A stretch of DNA of 64,000 nucleotides from Chryseosolibacter sp964551035 (lineage in GTDB: Bacteria > Bacteroidota > Bacteroidia > Cytophagales > Cyclobacteriaceae), in NCBI GenBank assembly GCA_964551035.1, contig CAZKBK010000002.1, positions 165,391 to 229,390 on the forward strand, in the 5' to 3' direction. Under the pieces are notes generated by a model. It was not told where the DNA came from, searched no databases, and was given only the letters and a program-made list of their open reading frames with translations. Below, in pieces: positions 16,816-25,585 of the stretch. Every line of letters starts with the position of its first letter. Position 1 is the first letter of the stretch. The translations under genes were made by a program, and so were the position numbers.

Positions 16816-17606
16816 GCGCCAACCCCGAGGCCAAACAATGCAAAATCGTATTTGACGGGATCCACCGGATCGAAACCTTTAAGCTTTTCCGTCAGTTCAA
16901 CAGCGGTGAGCCAGTCCGTTTGTTTTCGTTTGATCAGTTTCAGCCTCCGGGCCACGCGGTCCACATGAACGTCGCATGGGCAGATCAACTGCGCCGAGGA
17001 GATCTTTTTCCAAAGACCGAAGTCAACGCCGGCATTGTCGTTCCGCACCATCCAGCGCAGGTACATATTGATTCTTTTGCAGGTGGACTTTCGCGCCGGT
17101 GTCGGAAGGTGCTTCTTTGTTCTCGTGGGATGGTGTTCCAGGCTGAAGAACGCGTTGTGAAAACGAACGATGCCTTCGCCGAGGTTGGGGGCATCAGCCT
17201 CGGGCAGGAACACCTCCTCCAACGAAGGATAACGAAGATACAATGACCGGAGGGCTTCGATGAAATACAGGGCGTCCGTTCCATTGAAGGTACGGTGACA
17301 AAAATCCTCGAATCGCGCCAACTCTCGTTCCGAATGGTGAAGAATGAACGCGTGGGGATCGTCATCCATCCGGGCGATAAGTTCGCGGCATTTGCGGATA
17401 ATCGTCTTGCGCTGACCCCACGCGAGCACGGCCGCAAACAAGCCGGCGATCTCAATGTCCTCCCTCTTTGAAAATAAGTGTGGGATGCAAATGGGATCAT
17501 TCGCGATGAACTCGGTGCGATTGAACTGCCTGACTTTCTCGTCAAGGAAATCTTTTAACTCCTGTCCCTTCAATTTCAAGGTTGAGATTTTGGTTACGCT
17601 GTCCAT
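16812..17606 (-). CDS. TIGR02757 family (DUF2400) protein
   Basis: The 264-residue protein matches the conserved TIGR02757 family in length and in its motifs: the start region with L-x-F-L-D-E-K-V-x-x-F-N, A-A-V-L-A-W-G-Q-R-K-T-I near 79-91, and near the end Y-L-R-W-M-V-R plus C-D-V-H-V-D-R-V-A-R-R-L and P-V-D-P-V-K-Y-D-F-A-L-F-G-L-G. The fold is related to HhH-GPD DNA glycosylases but the reaction is unknown. Both ends of the gene touch inverted copies of the GAGAGCN element, and its TAG stop lies within the GCGCTTAGCGC core of that element. Confidence 0.88.
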   Translation of the reverse strand: MDSVTKISTLKLKGQELKDFLDEKVRQFNRTEFIANDPICIPHLFSKREDIEIAGLFAAVLAWGQRKTIIRKCRELIARMDDDPHAFILHHSERELARFEDFCHRTFNGTDALYFIEALRSLYLRYPSLEEVFLPEADAPNLGEGIVRFHNAFFSLEHHPTRTKKHLPTPARKSTCKRINMYLRWMVRNDNAGVDFGLWKKISSAQLICPCDVHVDRVARRLKLIKRKQTDWLTAVELTEKLKGFDPVDPVKYDFALFGLGVGA

Positions 17607-17607
17607 T

Positions 17608-17635
17608 TGCTCTCAGCTCTTTGCCCTCAGCGCTT
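17608..17635 (-). repeat. Short reverse copy of the GAGAGCN element
   Basis: This reads as the reverse complement of the 16690-16815 element (TAAGCGCTGAGGGCAAAGAG on the minus strand). The TAA stop of the minus-strand gene at 17634 is part of it. Confidence 0.65.
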
Positions 17636-18194
17636 ACCGTAGTGTTTGCTGCTCCACGGCCAGGCTGGCGACCAGCAGTGCCAGGAAGAGGAACGAGACC
17701 GCCAGATGGATGATGTTGCTCCGGGTTCGCATCCATACCATGGCCGACAAGACAATCAGCACGATTGCCTGCGGAACCTGTTGGTACAGCTGCAGGTCCA
17801 AAAAATGCAGGTTATGCGCGATGCTGAGGAGCGCCAGCACGATCGCGCCGGCAAACAGGCGCGGAAAATTGCTGAGATAAAATTCTTTGGATGAAAAGGC
17901 GCTTGTGACGCCGGCGGGAAACAGGAGGTGAGCCAGCACGTACAGGTTGATGGGATAGAGAAGAATGAACAGGAACTTCGGTAGCGTCCATTCGGGTTCG
18001 GACTGTAATGCGAAGGTGACCCACCATTCCTGGATGTGCAGCACAAACACCAGCACGATCCAAATTAAATAAGGAGGATAGAGCGACGACAATGACGATT
18101 GTTTGATCAATTCTGCGATCCCGGCCAGAATCGTCGTGATGCCCAGGCCGAGAATGATCGAGATCAACACCGTGAGGTACTCAAAAGGCGTCAT
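17634..18194 (-). CDS. Hypothetical five-TM membrane protein
   Basis: The 186-residue protein is very hydrophobic, with about five membrane segments (roughly 8-28, 44-62, 71-92, 108-127 and 133-180). There is no signal peptide beyond the first helix and no motif I recognise. It is followed by the TIGR02757 gene on the same strand, 27 bases on. An 11-bp palindrome (TCTAAATTAGA, 18210-18220) lies 15 bases upstream of its start and might be a regulator site. Confidence 0.65.
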   Translation of the reverse strand: MTPFEYLTVLISIILGLGITTILAGIAELIKQSSLSSLYPPYLIWIVLVFVLHIQEWWVTFALQSEPEWTLPKFLFILLYPINLYVLAHLLFPAGVTSAFSSKEFYLSNFPRLFAGAIVLALLSIAHNLHFLDLQLYQQVPQAIVLIVLSAMVWMRTRSNIIHLAVSFLFLALLVASLAVEQQTLR

Positions 18195-18331
18195 ATTATT
18201 TAAAATGATTCTAAATTAGATTAAAACCAACGGCACTTTTTCATCGCTGTCAACACATCGCCACCGATGACGCAAGCCAGTTGAATGAACCTTAAATTAC
18301 TGACAATTTATTGTGGCTAAGTGTAAATAAA

Positions 18332-18362
18332 TTTGAAAAAATCACTTCCAATAGTAGATTTG
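18332..18362 (+). promoter_or_regulatory. Promoter of the ACIII-cytochrome oxidase locus
   Basis: TTTG at 18332-18335, a 19-base spacer and TAGATTTG at 18355-18362 match the Bacteroidota primary-sigma promoter (TTTG, about 19 bases, TAnnTTTG). Transcription would begin near 18368, leaving a leader of about 30 bases before the actA ATG at 18400. A second -7-like element (TAAATTTG) overlaps the -33 box at 18328-18335. Confidence 0.65.
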
Positions 18363-18399
18363 TGCCACTTTGTTCAGGAATCGGACACTAGCTTTTATC

Positions 18400-19629
18400 A
18401 TGATAAAAAGTCATATACACTCCGCGTTCAAGCCCTTCTTAGTTGTCCTGACCTTCACCTTAGTTTCGTTCTCTTCTCATTCGCAGGAAATTCCTTCGAC
18501 ACCGGAGGCTGTTTCTGCCGGAGAGCAACTTTTTAAGGCGAATTGCCAGGCCTGTCACCGCGTGTCGACCAAACTGGTCGGGCCCCCGCTGGCTGGTGTC
18601 GCCGAACGCGCTCCTTCGATCGAATGGATCATTGACTTCGTTCACAATTCGTCGGCGGTGATCAACTCCGGTGATGAGTATGCGGTGAACTTATATAATG
18701 AGTACAACAAGACCCAGATGACGGCGTTCACCTCGCTGGCCGAGGAGGACATCCTTAATATCCTCGCGTATGTAAATGCCGAGGCAGCAAAGGCTGCAGC
18801 CCAACCAGAACCTACTCCCGGCCCAGGCACTGGTGGTGGCGGTGGTGGCGGAGGCGAATACCTCAACCTGATCCTTATCGGGATGCTGGTTATCCTGCTG
18901 TTGCTCGTGGTCATTCTCTCGTTCCTCATCAGTGCCATCAAACGTTTCCTCGACCAGCGCCCGCTGACCGAAGAGGAAAAGGAAGTCGTTCACTCACCCA
19001 TTACCACCGGTACCATCACCCGCAGCCGCGGATTCCTTTTTGTGGTGGCGTTCCTCGTGGTCGCATTTGGATTCAAAACCGTAGTCAACGGACTCTACTC
19101 CGTAGGCGTTCAACAGGGATACGCCCCCAAGCAACCCATCGCATTTTCACACAAGATCCACGCCGGACAGTACGAGATTGATTGCAAGTATTGCCATATC
19201 GGCGCGTTGAAGGGCAAGAATGCAACGATCCCTTCCGTGAACATCTGTATGAACTGTCACAATCAGATCCGCACGGGTACCCTGACGGGTGAAGGCGAGA
19301 TCGCCAAAATCGTTCGCGCATACAACGAGAACAAACCCATTGAGTGGGTGAGGATTCACAATCTCCCCGACCTGGCGTACTTCAACCACTCGCAACATGT
19401 CAACGTGGGTGGAATTGAATGCCAGACGTGTCATGGTCCTGTTGAAGAAATGGACGTCGTGCGTCAGCACTCCCTGCTTACCATGGGATGGTGTATCGAC
19501 TGCCACCGCACTACCAACGTGAACTCCAAGGGGAACGCGTACTACGACAAACTTCTCGAGGTACACGATGCGGGTACCATGACCGTGGAGGATATTGGTG
19601 GACTTGAATGCTCGAAGTGCCACTATTAG
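18400..19629 (+). CDS. actA: ActA: multihaem cytochrome c subunit of alternative complex III, with extra N-terminal haem domain
   Basis: The start at 18400 gives a signal sequence (about 1-29). The 409-residue protein has a cytochrome c domain with CQACH at 49-53, a Pro/Gly linker with nine consecutive glycines interrupted only once, a membrane helix (about 155-180), and a periplasmic domain with five more haem motifs: CKYCH, CMNCH, CQTCH, CIDCH and CSKCH near the C-terminus. That is six CxxCH in total. ActA passes electrons from the quinol-oxidising part of ACIII to the terminal oxidase. The pentahaem part corresponds to classical ActA; the fused monohaem domain is an addition. It is first in the locus. 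Confidence 0.93.
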   Translation: MIKSHIHSAFKPFLVVLTFTLVSFSSHSQEIPSTPEAVSAGEQLFKANCQACHRVSTKLVGPPLAGVAERAPSIEWIIDFVHNSSAVINSGDEYAVNLYNEYNKTQMTAFTSLAEEDILNILAYVNAEAAKAAAQPEPTPGPGTGGGGGGGGEYLNLILIGMLVILLLLVVILSFLISAIKRFLDQRPLTEEEKEVVHSPITTGTITRSRGFLFVVAFLVVAFGFKTVVNGLYSVGVQQGYAPKQPIAFSHKIHAGQYEIDCKYCHIGALKGKNATIPSVNICMNCHNQIRTGTLTGEGEIAKIVRAYNENKPIEWVRIHNLPDLAYFNHSQHVNVGGIECQTCHGPVEEMDVVRQHSLLTMGWCIDCHRTTNVNSKGNAYYDKLLEVHDAGTMTVEDIGGLECSKCHY

Positions 19630-19650
19630 GGGAGCCGTTTGGGATTGGAA

Positions 19651-19677
19651 TTAGGCATTGGGCATTAGGCATTGGAA
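19651..19677 (+). repeat. TTAGGCA-type heptamers between actA and actB
   Basis: TTAGGCA, TTGGGCA, TTAGGCA and TTGGAAC follow in register with a 7-base period in the 97-base gap after the actA stop. A decayed relative (GGGCATAAGG..GGCATTTGGGGATTGG) follows the haem O synthase stop at about 31953-31985. Confidence 0.7.
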
Positions 19678-19726
19678 CTAGCTAAACCTGAAATAATATT
19701 CGAACAACGTTCGCGACTACGATCTT

Positions 19727-22700
19727 ATGGAAGAATCTAAGAAGATATACTGGAAGGGCATCGAGCAACTGGCTAACCAGACCGAGTTTGTAAAGCATGC
19801 GCACAACGAATTCGGTCCCGATCCTGGTCCTGACGCTGATCCGGGTCACTCACGCCGCGACTTTCTGAAGATGATGGGTTTTGGAATGAGCGCTGTGGCG
19901 CTGGCGGCCTGTGAGGCGCCGGTCCGAAAGGCCATCCCCTTTGTCAACCATCCCGCCGACCTCGTTCCCAGTATTCCGAACTACTACGCGTCCACCTACA
20001 TCAACGGTGGCGACTACTGCAGCATCGTGGTGAAGACGCGGGAAGGCCGGCCGATCAAGATCGACGGCAACGCGCTTTCCTCCGTGACGCGCGGCGGCAC
20101 CAGCGCTCAGGTAGAGGCTTCCGTGCTTTCACTCTATGACAACGACCGGGCGAAGGGCCCGCTGGTAAAGGGCGCGCAACGCCGGCGCGATGCCATCGCG
20201 TGGAAAGACCTTGACACCCAGGTGGTAGCCAAGCTCGACGAGATTGCGGCAAAAGGGGGCCAGGTACGCATCGTCAGCAACACCATCCTCAGCCCGAGCA
20301 CGAAGGCCACCATCGACCGGTTCCGGGCGAAATATCCGAACACCCAGCATATCCAATACGACCAGAATTCACATTACGGCATCTGGAAGGCCAACGAAGA
20401 ATCATTCGGCACAGGATTCATTCCGTCCTATGACTTCAGTAAGGCCGCTGTGATCGTTAGCGTCGCCGCGGATTTCCTCAGCACCTGGGGCTCGCCCATT
20501 GAAAACACAAAACAATATGCCGAGGGGCGTGCGGTCAGCGACGAGAAAAAGGACATGTCCCGTCACTACCAGTTTGAAACCATCCTCAGCCTGACGGGTG
20601 CGAATGCCGACTATCGTTCCCAGATCAAACCTTCGGAAGAAGGAGCGGTCGTTGTACAATTGTATAACCTCATTGCTCAAAAGGCAGGAAGGAGCACAGT
20701 CAGTGGAGGCGTTGAAAAGCCGCAGCTCAAAAAGGCGGCCGACGACCTGTGGGCCGCACGGGGCAAAGCGCTTGTAGTAGCCGGCTCCAACGACAAAGCC
20801 GTGCAAACGGTTGTCAACGGTATCAACGACATGCTCGGAAGTTATGGGACCACCATTCTTCCGAACCTGCCGGTCAATTTCCGCCAGGGCAATGACGCGC
20901 AGATGAACGCGTTTGTACAGGACCTCGCCGGCGGAAGGATCGATGGTGTGATCTTCTACAACTGCAACCCCGTTTACGACCATCCGCAGGGTAAGGTGAT
21001 TGCGGAAGCGCTCCCCAAAATTGCGTTGTCAGTATCGACACATTACAAGGAAGAAGAGACGGGCGCGCTTTGCTTCTACATTGCACCCGATCACCATTAC
21101 CTGGAATCATGGAACGATGCCGAGCCAAAGCCCGGATATTATAGCCTTTCACAGCCTGCCATCAGGCCGATATTTTTGTCTCGCGCCGCACAGGAGAGTT
21201 TCCTGGCATGGGCGGGAGAAGAAGAACCCGACTATTTTGAATTCCTTCAGGAAAACTGGAGGTCGCGGTTCTTTACGAACCAGACGCCGGATTTCCAGAC
21301 CTTCTGGGATAAGTGCCTTTATGACGGCGTGTTCGAGCAGCCGACACAGGGAGGCGGCGCCGTCACTTTCAGCGGAAATGTGAACGGTGCGGCGGGCGCC
21401 ATCGCACAGAACGCTAAGCCCGGTTCCGGTTTTGAACTTGTCATTTATGAGAACGGCACGGTAGGCAACGGGTCGCAGGCGAATAACCCGCTGCTGCAGG
21501 AGTTGCCTGACCCGATCACCAAGGCAGTGTGGGAGCATTACGTTACGGTTTCGCCGAAAGATGCCGGGGATATCGATTTCTTCGAAAGCAAAACCAGGCT
21601 TGCAACGATCACCCCTCCCGGTCAGCAACCGATCACGCTGCCCATCCTGATCCAACCCGGACAGGCGCAGGGAACCATCGGGATACCGTTGGGTTACGGC
21701 CGCACCCGGGCTGGGAAAGTAGCCAGCGAAGTCGGGGGCGTCAACCTGTATCCGCTGGTGGGCGTGACCAACGGCTCATTGAATTATAACGTCAGTGGCG
21801 TCAATTTTGAAATCACTGAAAACAGGTACCAGATCGCCCAGACGCAGACCCATGAAACCTACATGGCGCGCAAGACCGTGATCCAGGAGACCGAGCTTCC
21901 CCGTTTCCAGGATGGCAGTTATCTGAAACTGGACAAGTACCAGCCGATGATCAACACCTGGAAAGACAAGGAAGACCACAAGGTGGATCCCGACAAGGTG
22001 ACCATGTGGAAGAACCACGCTTACAACAATCACCATTGGGGAATGGCCATCGACCTGAATACCTGTACGGGTTGCGGCGCCTGTGTGGTGGCATGTAACG
22101 TGGAGAACAACGTAGCCATGGTGGGACGTGAAGAGGTGATCAACCGCAGGGAAATGCACTGGCTCCGCATCGACAGATATTACAGCAGTTCGGCGCCCGT
22201 CGACGACTGGAATGGCCTCGAGGAGGCCGCCGACAACCCCGAGGTTGTCTTCCAGCCCATGCTTTGCCAGCATTGTAACAATGCCCCCTGCGAGACGGTG
22301 TGTCCGGTGGTGGCAACGACCCACAGCACGGAAGGCCTCAACCAGATGACTTATAACCGCTGTATCGGAACACGCTACTGCGCGAATAACTGTCCTTATA
22401 AAGTAAGGCGTTTCAACTGGTTCAAATACCACGACAACAAGCAGTTCGCGGGTGTGAACCCGGCGATGAACACGGACCTCGGCAAGATGGTGCTGAACCC
22501 CGACGTTACGGTGCGTTCACGTGGTGTGATGGAGAAGTGCTCATTCTGTGTACAACGCATTCAACTGGGCAAACTCAACGCCCGCAAGGAACGGAGGAAG
22601 GTAAAAGACGGCGAAGTGGTAACCGCCTGCGCAGCAGCGTGTACAACCGGCGCGATCGTGTTTGGTGATATGAACGATTCCGAGAGCCGGGTGAGCAAAC

Positions 22701-22855
22701 TGTTGCAGATCCGGCCGCTGTTCCCCGAGAAACCGGAGCTGAACGATAAGGAAGCCGACAACCCGAGAGCCTACGCTGTGCTTGAGGAATTGAACGTAAG
22801 GCCGAACATCTTCTACCTCATGAAGGTCAGAAACAAAGACCAGGCAAACGCCTGA
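19727..22855 (+). CDS. actB: ActB: molybdopterin-like/iron-sulfur subunit of alternative complex III
   Basis: The 1042-residue protein begins with a twin-arginine-like segment (SRRDFLKMMGFG near 43-54) followed by A-L-A-A-C, then a domain related to molybdopterin oxidoreductases but without the cofactor ligand, and a C-terminal ferredoxin-like domain. The last carries four cysteine groups: CTGCGACVVAC, CQHCNNAPCETVC, the CIGTRYCANNC group and CSFC...CAAAC, consistent with several [4Fe-4S] clusters and one [3Fe-4S]. It is the large periplasmic electron-transfer subunit. ActC starts 41 bases downstream. Confidence 0.95.
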   Translation: MEESKKIYWKGIEQLANQTEFVKHAHNEFGPDPGPDADPGHSRRDFLKMMGFGMSAVALAACEAPVRKAIPFVNHPADLVPSIPNYYASTYINGGDYCSIVVKTREGRPIKIDGNALSSVTRGGTSAQVEASVLSLYDNDRAKGPLVKGAQRRRDAIAWKDLDTQVVAKLDEIAAKGGQVRIVSNTILSPSTKATIDRFRAKYPNTQHIQYDQNSHYGIWKANEESFGTGFIPSYDFSKAAVIVSVAADFLSTWGSPIENTKQYAEGRAVSDEKKDMSRHYQFETILSLTGANADYRSQIKPSEEGAVVVQLYNLIAQKAGRSTVSGGVEKPQLKKAADDLWAARGKALVVAGSNDKAVQTVVNGINDMLGSYGTTILPNLPVNFRQGNDAQMNAFVQDLAGGRIDGVIFYNCNPVYDHPQGKVIAEALPKIALSVSTHYKEEETGALCFYIAPDHHYLESWNDAEPKPGYYSLSQPAIRPIFLSRAAQESFLAWAGEEEPDYFEFLQENWRSRFFTNQTPDFQTFWDKCLYDGVFEQPTQGGGAVTFSGNVNGAAGAIAQNAKPGSGFELVIYENGTVGNGSQANNPLLQELPDPITKAVWEHYVTVSPKDAGDIDFFESKTRLATITPPGQQPITLPILIQPGQAQGTIGIPLGYGRTRAGKVASEVGGVNLYPLVGVTNGSLNYNVSGVNFEITENRYQIAQTQTHETYMARKTVIQETELPRFQDGSYLKLDKYQPMINTWKDKEDHKVDPDKVTMWKNHAYNNHHWGMAIDLNTCTGCGACVVACNVENNVAMVGREEVINRREMHWLRIDRYYSSSAPVDDWNGLEEAADNPEVVFQPMLCQHCNNAPCETVCPVVATTHSTEGLNQMTYNRCIGTRYCANNCPYKVRRFNWFKYHDNKQFAGVNPAMNTDLGKMVLNPDVTVRSRGVMEKCSFCVQRIQLGKLNARKERRKVKDGEVVTACAAACTTGAIVFGDMNDSESRVSKLLQIRPLFPEKPELNDKEADNPRAYAVLEELNVRPNIFYLMKVRNKDQANA

Positions 22856-22896
22856 TGGAATGAGTACAAAACGGATAACGCTTTTATAGAACGACA

Positions 22897-24300
22897 ATGC
22901 AAGTATCTTCGCCAGTTCGTGAACCTTTGATCACCGGGACCAAGACGGTTAAAGATGTTTCCCAGGACATCGGCCGGCATGTGGAGAACCCGCCTAACCG
23001 CCTGTGGTGGATGGCCTTTGCGGTCTCTACGGTGGTGTTGCTCTACGGGCTCTATTGTGTCGTTATGCTTTTATGGCACGGGATCGGTCTCTGGGGTCTC
23101 AACAAGACTGTTGGCTGGGCGTGGGACATCACGAACTTTGTCTGGTGGGTCGGTATTGGTCACGCGGGTACGCTGATTTCCGCAATCCTTTTGTTGTTCC
23201 GCCAGCGCTGGAGAATGTCTATCAACCGCGCGGCGGAGGCCATGACGATCTTCGCCGTAATTTGCGCGGCCACGTTCCCCGGCTTCCACATGGGGCGCCT
23301 CTGGTTGGGATTCTATTGGGCGTTCCCGCTTCCCAACACGTTCGGATCGCTCTGGGTAAACTTCAACTCGCCGTTGTTGTGGGACGTATTTGCCATCTCG
23401 ACTTATTTTACCGTTTCGCTGGTGTTCTGGTATCTCGGCCTCATCCCCGACTTTGCAGTCATCCGTGACCGCGCTGTCGTTCAGGGCAACAAGATCCGCG
23501 CGGCCGTTTACAATGCCCTCAGCTTTAGCTGGCAGGGTGGCGCGCGCACTTGGATGCGGTATGAGTCGGTCGCACTCATTCTGGCCGGCCTTTCTACACC
23601 GCTGGTATTATCGGTACACACGATCGTATCCATGGACTTTGCCACTTCCGTTATTCCGGGATGGCACACGACAATCTTCCCGCCGTACTTTGTCTCGGGC
23701 GCGATCTTCTCGGGGTTTGCCATGGTGTTGACGCTGCTCCTCATCACCCGCGTGGTGTTCAAACTTGAAGACTACATCACGATTTACCACATCGAACTGA
23801 TGAACATCATTATCATCGTTACAGGTTCGATCGTGGGTATCGCCTACATCACCGAACTTTTTATCGCCTGGTATTCGGGCGTCGAGTACGAAGGATACGC
23901 GTTCTACAATCGCGTACAGGGACCGTACGCCTGGGCCTACTGGTCGATGATGACGTGTAACGTGATCTCGCCGCAGTTGTTCTGGATCAAAAAGATCCGG
24001 ACGAGCATCGCGTCGACATTTATCCTTTCGATTATCGTGAACATCGGGATGTGGTTCGAACGCTTCGTGATCATTGTGACTTCGCTGCACCGCGACTACA
24101 TTCCGTCGAGTTGGAACATGTTCCATCCGACGATGTACGACATCGGTCAGTACCTCTTCACGTTCGGGTTTTTCTTCTGCGCGTTCCTGTTGTTTGCCAA
24201 GTTCTTCCCCGTGATCAATATGGCGGAAGTGAAAAGTATTTTGAAAGCAACGTCGGAGGGTACCGTGGGAACACCCGTGGAAGGGGGAAAGCCACGCTGA
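22897..24300 (+). CDS. actC: ActC: NrfD/PsrC-like quinol-binding membrane subunit
   Basis: The 467-residue protein has about ten membrane helices in the NrfD/PsrC arrangement, from W-W-M-A-F-A-V-S-T-V-V-L-L near 36 to the final helix ending near 440. Charged residues inside the membrane (for example W-V-G-I-G-H-A-G-T and the R-W-R-M-S-I-N-R-A-A-E loop) are typical of the quinol site and proton path. It should oxidise menaquinol with ActB. It stands between ActB and the DUF3341 subunit in the invariant order of the complex. Confidence 0.94.
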   Translation: MQVSSPVREPLITGTKTVKDVSQDIGRHVENPPNRLWWMAFAVSTVVLLYGLYCVVMLLWHGIGLWGLNKTVGWAWDITNFVWWVGIGHAGTLISAILLLFRQRWRMSINRAAEAMTIFAVICAATFPGFHMGRLWLGFYWAFPLPNTFGSLWVNFNSPLLWDVFAISTYFTVSLVFWYLGLIPDFAVIRDRAVVQGNKIRAAVYNALSFSWQGGARTWMRYESVALILAGLSTPLVLSVHTIVSMDFATSVIPGWHTTIFPPYFVSGAIFSGFAMVLTLLLITRVVFKLEDYITIYHIELMNIIIIVTGSIVGIAYITELFIAWYSGVEYEGYAFYNRVQGPYAWAYWSMMTCNVISPQLFWIKKIRTSIASTFILSIIVNIGMWFERFVIIVTSLHRDYIPSSWNMFHPTMYDIGQYLFTFGFFFCAFLLFAKFFPVINMAEVKSILKATSEGTVGTPVEGGKPR

Positions 24301-24332
24301 CACTGAATTGAAAACATTGATCCAATAAACCA

Positions 24333-24863
24333 ATGGACGCTAATAAGAATTTTCTGGTCGGGGTTTTTGATGATGAGGACGTGCTGCTCGATGCCGTCAA
24401 AAAGATTCGCGACAGCGGTGTGAAGATACATGAAGTGTATTCACCGTTTCCCGTTCACGGCCTCGATACCGCCCTGGGCTATCGCAGAACCCGGTTGCCG
24501 ATCGCCGCTTTCCTGTTTGGACTTACAGGAACCTGTCTCGCGCTGTTCGTGCAGATCTGGATGTTGGGATACGACTGGCCCATGATCATTGGTGGAAAGA
24601 ACCACGCCTCACTGCCGCCGTTCATTCCCGTGACTTTTGAATTTACCGTACTGCTTTCGGCATTGGGCATGGTGGCAACATTCCTTATCGCAAGCGACAT
24701 GAAGCCTTACGCCTGGCCCCGGCAATTTGACGTGAGGAGTACCGACGATAAGCACGTGATGGCCGTTGATGTGGACCTGAACGGCGCCAAAACGAAGGAC
24801 GAGATCACCCGCATTCTCAGGGATGCCGGTGCGACCGAAGTAAATGAGAAAAGTTTCGAATAA
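24333..24863 (+). CDS. actD: ActD: DUF3341 membrane subunit of alternative complex III
   Basis: The 176-residue DUF3341 protein starts with a soluble domain (F-L-V-G-V-F-D-D-E-D, residues 6-15), then two transmembrane helices (about 50-72 and 92-116; L-P-I-A-A-F-L-F-G and F-T-V-L-L-S-A-L-G-M-V) and a C-terminal soluble domain ending in I-L-R-D-A-G-A-T-E-V. ActD is a structural subunit that anchors the complex. It ends 9 bases before the actE ATG. Confidence 0.93.
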   Translation: MDANKNFLVGVFDDEDVLLDAVKKIRDSGVKIHEVYSPFPVHGLDTALGYRRTRLPIAAFLFGLTGTCLALFVQIWMLGYDWPMIIGGKNHASLPPFIPVTFEFTVLLSALGMVATFLIASDMKPYAWPRQFDVRSTDDKHVMAVDVDLNGAKTKDEITRILRDAGATEVNEKSFE

Positions 24864-24872
24864 TTGAGGACT

Positions 24873-25547
24873 ATGCGCGCAATAAAAAGCCTGTTGATTG
24901 GACTTTCCGCCACCGCGATGCTGGCATCCTGTGGTGCGGGCGGCGATGATCAGGGCACGGAATACGCTCCCAACATGTACCACTCCGTGGCCTATGAGCC
25001 CTATAAGCAAATCACCGACTGGGACGCAGGCCGATGGTTGACCTCCATCGAGTATCCCGTGCCTCCCGGAAAGGAAAAGGGCCATGCCGAGCACTTCAAC
25101 TCCAACGTATTCAACCCGCACTGGATGAACATGCGCGAGCCCGCGGAGAACACCGTGCCGCGTAATCCGCAGGGATGGCTACCCTACCGCATTCCCAACG
25201 ATGCCGAGGGCCTGGCCATGGCAAGTTCATTGAAGAATCCCCTTGACTCCACCAAAGAAGTATTGGCGGCGGGGAAGATGCTTTATGAGATCTATTGCGA
25301 ACACTGTCACGGCGCGAAGGGCGAAGGTGAAGGCAAAGTGGCCCAGGGTGTTGAGGTGGACGGTAAGCAGAAAGGCATTTATGCCGGTGTCCCCAACTAT
25401 AAATCGGACGCCCTGAAAAACATTACTGAAGGACATATTTTTCACGTGATTACTTATGGCAAGAACCTGATGTGGCCGCATGGTTCCCAGGTTTCCCCGG
25501 AGGAGCGCTGGAAGATTGCGAAGTACGTGAAGGTGTTGCAGAAGTAA
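24873..25547 (+). CDS. actE: ActE: lipoprotein monohaem cytochrome c of alternative complex III
   Basis: The ATG at 24873 has a GAGGA ribosome site three bases upstream, and I prefer it to a TTG at 24864. The 224-residue product has a lipoprotein signal (L-A-S-C, Cys20) and one haem motif (CEHCH) near residue 143, with G-A-K-G-E-G-E-G-K after it and a probable axial Met in N-L-M-W-P-H. ActE is the membrane-anchored cytochrome that can hand electrons to the oxidase. Confidence 0.93.
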   Translation: MRAIKSLLIGLSATAMLASCGAGGDDQGTEYAPNMYHSVAYEPYKQITDWDAGRWLTSIEYPVPPGKEKGHAEHFNSNVFNPHWMNMREPAENTVPRNPQGWLPYRIPNDAEGLAMASSLKNPLDSTKEVLAAGKMLYEIYCEHCHGAKGEGEGKVAQGVEVDGKQKGIYAGVPNYKSDALKNITEGHIFHVITYGKNLMWPHGSQVSPEERWKIAKYVKVLQK

Positions 25548-25585
25548 CTAACGAACGGATTACCCCAAGGATAACGACTATAACA

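Noticed and set aside
18201..18226. Fur- or DtxR-like box near TCTAAATTAGA
   Set aside because: Only an 11-base palindrome is seen; it does not clearly match either consensus and there is no iron or manganese gene context.
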